The notes under the pieces: model-generated
Told to the model about the DNA's origin: nothing
What the model saw: only the letters and a program-made list of their open reading frames with translations
The model's database searches: none
DNA from: Mycoemilia scoparia
Lineage: Eukaryota > Kickxellomycota > Kickxellomycetes > Kickxellales > Kickxellaceae
DNA: 64,000 bases
Assembly (NCBI GenBank): GCA_027575805.1
Contig: JANBPU010000015.1
Span: 115,151-179,150, forward strand
Direction: 5' to 3'
Part shown: positions 58,701 to 64,000 of the stretch, piece by piece
How the letters are laid out: every line of letters begins with the position of its first letter
Position numbering within the stretch: the first letter of the stretch is position 1
Made by a program: the position numbers and the translations under genes

Positions 58701-59535
58701 TCCTGAAAACACTGGCTATGTAGTCACTGAGGCTGGATTTGGTGCTGATATCGGTCTCGAGAAATTCGTCGACATCAAGTGCCGCAACTCTGGATTGAAG
58801 CCAGATGCTGTCGTTCTTGTCGCTACTGTTCGTGCTCTCAAAACACATGGTGGTGGTCCAGCCGTCACCCCAGGAAAGCCACTTGCCGAGGAATACACTT
58901 CTGAGAACCTCGAGCTTCTCGAAAAGGGCACATCGAACCTAAAGAGACACATTGAAAATATCTGTCAATTTGGATTACCAGTTGTTGTTGCCATCAACCG
59001 CTTCAGCACCGATACCCAGGCAGAATTGGATCTCGTTCGCAAGGCAGCGCTTGAAGCCGGTGCCTTTGATGCTGTTTCAGCTAACCTTTGGGCCGAAGGT
59101 GGTGCTGGTGCTATTGACCTTGCCAAGTCTGTCATCAAGATGTGTGAGGCACCACAAGACTTTAAATTCCTCTATGATCTTGATATTTCTATCAAGGAAA
59201 AGATCGAAGCCATTGCAAAGAAGTATTACCGTGCTGGAAGTGTTGTGTTTTCTGAAGAAGCCGAAAACAAGATCAAATACTTTACTGAAAAGGGGTTCGA
59301 CAAATTGCCCATTTGCATGGCAAAGACCCAGTACAGTTTCTCTGCTGATCCAAATCTCAAGGGCGCACCAGAAGGCTTCGAATTGCCAATTCGTGATATT
59401 CGTGCTAGCGTTGGTGCTGGCTTCTTGTATCCTCTTTGCGGCCAAATGCAAACGCTTCCTGGTCTGCCTACTCGTCCTTGCTTCTTTGATGTCGATGTTG
59501 ACATTGAAACCGGTCGTGTACACGGTTTGTTCTAA
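55743..59535 (+). CDS. MIS1: C1-tetrahydrofolate synthase, trifunctional (Mis1/Ade3 type)
   Basis: Single polypeptide with methylene-THF dehydrogenase, methenyl-THF cyclohydrolase and formyl-THF synthetase activities. Five exons, 55743..56086, 56251..56395, 56548..56601, 56829..57060 and 57182..59535, 1042 residues. N-terminal dehydrogenase/cyclohydrolase: [11 protein letters not shown] (catalytic Lys), [42 protein letters not shown] and [14 protein letters not shown]-terminal synthetase: TPLGEGKST (P-loop), [12 protein letters not shown], and a long conserved core ending VHGLF. The first 79 residues (Arg/Ser/His-rich, few acidic) look like a mitochondrial presequence. An internal ATG at 55980 (MTSEAAAAH...) fits a cytosolic start, so one gene may serve both compartments. 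Intron 3 carries a MITE-like element. Confidence 0.95.
56620..56730. mobile_element. MITE-like element, MIS1 intron copy
   Basis: About 111 bases: ATATGAGTGATTATTTTTG then AGGGGCTAA at the left, TTAGCCCTTCAAAAATAATC then TACCATAT at the right, a near-perfect inverted repeat of about 28 bases. The interior is the reverse complement of the TOP2-intron copy (AGCCTACATTATCATTGATAA). It sits inside MIS1 intron 3. Confidence 0.85.
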
Positions 59536-59982
59536 AACATGTTTTATTTTTATATCCTCCTCTCCCTTAACCACATCCCATTTCCGTTATCATTATTATA
59601 GTTATTAGTATGTTTTAGCTTTAATCTAGTAAATAGTTTTTTGGTCAATTTTCAAAACATTACGTTCAGCAATATTGGGTTTTGAAGAATTGTGTAGTGA
59701 GTTTGGTCAGAAAATCTGGGTGTTAATAGCAGCGCATAGTCAGCTAGCTTATATATTATTACCCCAAGCACACACCTTTATTCTTTTGGAGAATAGGTTT
59801 TAAAAGCTCGAATCAAAGGATAAGAAGCCTAAAAAGCTTAATCTGAAATTATTTATTTCTTGACGATCATCAATTATCAAATTTATTTATCGGAAAATCA
59901 TAAAAGTATGCTCGCGTCATTTTGGCGACATTTTTCTAAAACATATTTTTTCTTCATATTTTATTCACAAAAGTATAGTTTA
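59536..59982. other. Intergenic region MIS1 - SMC6
   Basis: 447 AT-rich bases between two plus-strand genes, with the MIS1 3' UTR and SMC6 promoter. No gene seen. Confidence 0.45.
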
Positions 59983-62900
59983 ATGTCAAGAAATTCAAGA
60001 AAGCATCTAGCCCAAGAATTTGAGGAATCGTCGGTTAGTGCCAATTTGTTTTCTGCAGAATTATTTTTATGACTATGTCAGCATAAAGGTATATACTTGA
60101 AAATTATATATATATATATATATATAAACGTATATTTAGAATAAGCGCCAGAAGGGTTTGCATAGTCAAGCCCTTGCTCAAGAAGGAGATGCAGTTACTT
60201 CACGGATAAAAAATGTTACAACGGTGCAAGGTCGGCCTTCCAAGAATAGGTCAGGAGTAAGTCACATTTCACCGCTGTAATTATATGAAAACGTAATGAG
60301 CCCATATTGAAAACAAATAGACAGATATGCTTGACAAAATTGATGATTGTATTTTGGCAATATGTAAAGAATGAGCCAGATATTGGTGTCATTGAGTCCG
60401 TTGAAATACACGATTTCATGTGCCATAAAAGCCTCGAGGTGTCTCTTTGTCCACGCTTGAATTTCATCACTGGCCAAAATGGAAGTAAGTATCAGTATCC
60501 AAGTATATTATTTCAAATCAGCATGTCGTTACCATTATAATCATATTGATTTACATATATACTCACATTTTGTTAAAACGCCACAATAGGTGGAAAAAGT
60601 GCAATTCTGACAGCACTTACTATAGCGCTAGGCGGAAAGGCATCATCTACGAACAGATCTACGAATCTTCGTGGGTTTATTCGGGAAGGAGCTAGCAAAG
60701 CGGAAGTAAAGGTTCGCCTTCGCAATCGAGGCCCAGATGCCTACTATCCAGATATATACGGGGATTCCATTTTAATTGTCCGCCAACTTTCAAGAGATGG
60801 AATACCATCCCAGTACAAAATAAAGAACGGGAACACTGGTAAAACAGTGTCGACAAAGAAAAACGATGTTATGGCTATCACAGATCACATGGCGATCCAA
60901 ATTGACAACCCAATAAACATTCTATCACAAGACGCAGCCAGAGAATTTTTGGCCAGCACCAGTCCTGACAGCATGTACATATTCTTCCTGAAAGGAACAC
61001 AGTTGATGCAACTCAGTCAGGACCTTGGTGTTATTCGAGATGCGGTGTCAAAGATTGAGGCATCACTTAAAAGAAAGCGCGAAATCCTTCCTGAAATGAA
61101 GCGTCAGAAAGTAGATTGGCAGACACGACTTGAGGGTGTTAAACAGGCCAAGGAGCTATTTTCTAAGCTAAATGCCTTGGAAAAAGAGATAGCCTGGGCG
61201 TATGTCGTGGAAGTGGAGCATGAGATCGAAGACGCTAGACAGGCAGTACATACTCAAGAACTCAAGTTGAACAAGATTGCGGAAAAGCTCAGAGAGGCCG
61301 AATCCAAAGCTGCTGAGTCTCAAAATGTTGTGAACAGGACGCGGACCAGCTTGGAGCAAAAGAATGAGCAACTGGCACCGATCGAGCGAGACATGGCAGT
61401 TCCCAGAGAAGAGATGGCCAATATCCGTAATTCCCTAACCAACCTGAAGGCCATTGAAGAGGATATGAACAGGGATGCCAGGTACCATAGAACAGTCCTT
61501 GATGATCTGGAGAAAAAAATCGCTGAGGCCAAAAAACGACTAGAAATGGACCAAGAGAATGAGACAAAGAGGATTCAGAAGGAAATGGATGAAATAGGAG
61601 AGGTAATAACGGAATTTCAGAATAGTGTACGTAGCTATGAAGAATCGCAAAGCCAGCTTGAAAACAGACGCTTAACACTACAGTCTGCACGCAATAACGC
61701 GGAGCAGAGGCGATATCAGGTAGTGAAGGAGATATCAAGCTGCAAAGAGGATATTAATAGGCTTAAAAAGCAACAAACGAATATGCTCGCAGCTTTTGGC
61801 GAAGGTGTGCCTGAAGTGGTGGCCGAGATTGAGAGGCAAAATTGGAAGGGACCAAAGCCGCTTGGGCCACTTGGGCGATATGTGAAGCTCCGTGATTCCT
61901 CATGGGCAGCAATATTGGAGACTCTACTTGACCGTGGGCTTAATGCATTTATGGTTCAGAGCCACGATGACAGACGTAAGCTAGATTCCATAATGCAGCA
62001 GTATCGTTGCAGGTCCAACATAATTGTTGGAAAGGTTGAAATGTTTGATTACTCTAATGGAGAACCTGATCAGGACTTTGTCACGATGTTGAGAATCCTT
62101 AATTTTGAAAGTGAAATTGTAAAGCGCCAGCTTATAAATATGAGCCGTATAGAGCAGATCATCTTGGTCGAGCGACGCTCAATGGGAGACAAAATTATTT
62201 TGCAAAATAATAGGAGGTATCCGCATAACGTTGCTTCGATCGTAACTAAGGATGGATATACAGTCGGTTCACGCACCGGCGGTTTGCAAAGTCAGGTGAT
62301 TTTTAACCCCAGATCGCAAGGCAGACTTGTTGCTGATACCAGGATAATGATGCAGCAGGCAAATTCAAAGCTTGCTGAGCTACAAGAAACCCTGGTTACA
62401 ATCAACCGTGAAATGGAAGACCTGGAAAGCCAAATTCAGGAAACCAAGATAGAAGACCAAGACCTCCAAAGGAAGATTCGCAAGGCCAAGGAAAGAATCG
62501 GCAGGTCACAAAGCGAATTGATGCGCAAGAGAGAAGAGCTCCAGGAATTGGTACCACCTAACTTGTCAGCACTAGAGAATGAGCGCAATGAAGCTAAGCA
62601 GAAGCTTGTGGCCGTCCAAAAGCAATTTGTTGAAAACAGAGCACGGAAATCTGAACTAATTGAAAAACTAAGGTCCGAGGAAGAAAAGCTAGAGAAACTA
62701 AGCTTAGCGGAGCAGAGAATACAGGATGATATAGACGCGCTAAGAGAACAGCTTGATTCTGAACAGGGTGAGCTCAACAAGAATAGGGAGCACATATCAT
62801 ACTGGAACTCAAAACAAGATCAGCGCCAAGAAGCACTCACCCAGGCACAAAAGGTTGTGGAGGAACTCGAAGCAAAGCTTGTGGAGACGACAAGAGGGGC

Positions 62901-63627
62901 GACTCAAGTTAGCCAAGAACGTATGGAACCTCGAGCAAACATCCAAAAGCTAGATACTGAGATTAACCATACTAGAGCTTGCATCAACGAAATTGAGCAA
63001 TCACAATCCATGTCCTTTGAGCAGATAGCACAAAAAGCCAAGATGTACATTGAAGCATATGATAAGGCCAAGGCAGAAATGAGAGGCATGGCGCAGCTTG
63101 CAAAGGAGTTAAAGAATGCACTTGAACGACGACTCAGCAGATGGACACAGTTCCGTGATTCGATGACCGTGCGTACCAAACTCCAATTCACAAGTCATCT
63201 CTACACCCGTGGATACACTGGAACCATCAACTTTGACCATATCGACCGAAAACTCAGCTTGAAAGTCCACACAAACCAGGATATCTCTTTGGCCCATAGC
63301 TCATCATCAAAGGACTCCAATGGCACTCAGAAGACTCTTCACCAGAGAAAGGACACAAAATCTCTGTCTGGTGGTGAAAAATCATTCACAACTATTTGTC
63401 TACTTCTGTCTTTGTGGGAAGCCATGAGCTGCCCCATTAGAGCCCTTGACGAGTTTGATGTGTTTATGGATATGGCAAACCGCAGAATCGCAACGCATAT
63501 GATAGTAGAAAGTGCCAAAGCCAATGCTTCGACCCAATTCCTCTTGATCTCACCGCAATCCACCAGCATTAATCCGGATCCAGATGTTAAAATTCTAAAG
63601 CTAACGCCCCCAGATCGCCAACGATAG
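59983..63627 (+). CDS. SMC6: Smc6, SMC5/6 complex ATPase
   Basis: SMC-family ATPase of the Smc5/6 complex in recombination repair and chromosome segregation. Four exons, 59983..60033, 60140..60256, 60370..60484 and 60590..63627, 1106 residues, the family size. After a short basic N-terminus: GVIESVEIHDFMCHKSLEV, Walker A GQNGSGKSAILTAL (about 91-104, split by intron 3), the Smc6-type IDNPINILSQDAAREFLAS, a long coiled coil with a hinge around GPLGRYVKLRDSSW, the second coiled coil, then KSLSGGEKSFTTICLLLSLW (signature) and Walker B RALDEFDVFMDMANR. The first two exons are less certain: exon 1 ends at a GTTAGT donor and starts at the only nearby in-frame ATG. A (TA)n tract lies in intron 1. 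Confidence 0.94.
60105..60126. repeat. (TA)n microsatellite in SMC6 intron 1
   Basis: About ten TA units. A simple repeat located shortly before the intron 1 acceptor. Confidence 0.8.
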
Positions 63628-64000
63628 ACTATTTGCTTTTGTTTCTAGTAAATTTGTATAATAATATAATTGACGCCGTTTAGCACATTGTGTTGTTGAT
63701 TTAAAGGAGTCCATGAACGTTTGTTTCGGCTATTTTGGTGCTTCAGCTAAAATATTGGCTTTTAATGGACTTATTGGTACTTTTGCAATCTGCACACAAT
63801 TGGTATTGAATGTTGCTTTAAGCACATGTCAGTGATAAAAATAATTTCCATAGACAGCTCATAGGGAATAGGCCTGGTTAGGTTGCCTTTTATTGGAGAA
63901 AAGTATGCGTTAAAGCCAATGACACGGCTGTTAATGCGAAATGATCTACATTCTCGCTTGTTTAGCTTAACAAGGGCTTTTGAGGATACATGTAAACTGA
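63628..64000. other. Downstream of SMC6
   Basis: 373 bases to the window end, expected SMC6 3' UTR and intergenic DNA. Nothing further recognised. Confidence 0.4.

Overview
This is a stretch of nuclear DNA from a fungus. Every recognisable protein is a eukaryotic, fungal-type housekeeping gene: CDC48, SSU72, SPF1, TEL2, TOP2, PKA, ERG9, POP4, UREG, PWP1, MIS1, SMC6. Most genes carry short spliceosomal introns (mostly about 75-200 nt) with GTAAGT/GTATGT donors and TAG acceptors. Intergenic DNA is AT-rich. Intron density (about 50 introns in 21 genes) and the gene mix (squalene synthase and UreG together with metazoan-like DUF3512 and possible AF4-like proteins) suggest an early-diverging fungus, possibly Zoopagomycota or Mucoromycota. 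That placement is an inference and I cannot name the species. There are no rRNA or tRNA genes, CRISPR arrays, plasmid or phage features.

Layout. 0-8.4 kb: the 3' part of CDC48, a DUF3512 (BRD7/BRD9-type) protein without a bromodomain, the Ssu72 CTD phosphatase (5 exons), a mitochondrial NAD+-type carrier (5 exons) and the mitochondrial Fe-S factor BOL3. 8.8-14.5 kb: the ER P5A ATPase SPF1 converging on the PP2C phosphatase PTC7. 15-26.7 kb: a TAPT1/EMP65 membrane protein diverging from TEL2, which converges on TOP2. 28-34 kb: a PKA catalytic subunit with a DMG motif in place of DFG, a 2.8 kb gene-poor stretch, then a bacterial-type phosphoribosyltransferase (5 exons). 35-45.4 kb: ERG9 (7 exons including a 28-nt microexon), an F-box/LRR protein, dCMP deaminase, the RNase P/MRP subunit POP4, a COA3-like cytochrome oxidase assembly factor and UREG. 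47-64 kb: a low-complexity protein with a possible AF4/Ebp1-like C-terminus, the ribosome biogenesis factor PWP1, trifunctional C1-THF synthase (with likely mitochondrial and cytosolic starts) and SMC6.

The genes do not form one pathway. Themes recur: genome maintenance (TEL2, TOP2, SMC6, dCMP deaminase), ER homeostasis (CDC48, SPF1, ERG9) and mitochondrial function (NAD carrier, BOL3, COA3, MIS1).

Beyond the gene list, three things stand out. (1) A family of about 100-130 bp MITE-like elements ends in ATATGG(n)GATTATTTTTGAAGGG-type inverted repeats. Single copies lie inside introns of TOP2, POP4, ERG9 and MIS1, and an inverted pair lies upstream of UREG. An unrelated dispersed repeat sits in an intron of the NAD carrier. 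(2) Three introns (one in POP4, two in the phosphoribosyltransferase gene) are best explained by non-canonical GC donors, all reading GCAAGT. (3) Several conserved proteins have altered key features: CDC48 lacks the usual C-terminal tail, PKA has DMG, and a BRD7/9-type protein lacks its bromodomain. Exon boundaries were worked out by hand from splice motifs, phase and family alignment and have not been checked against RNA.
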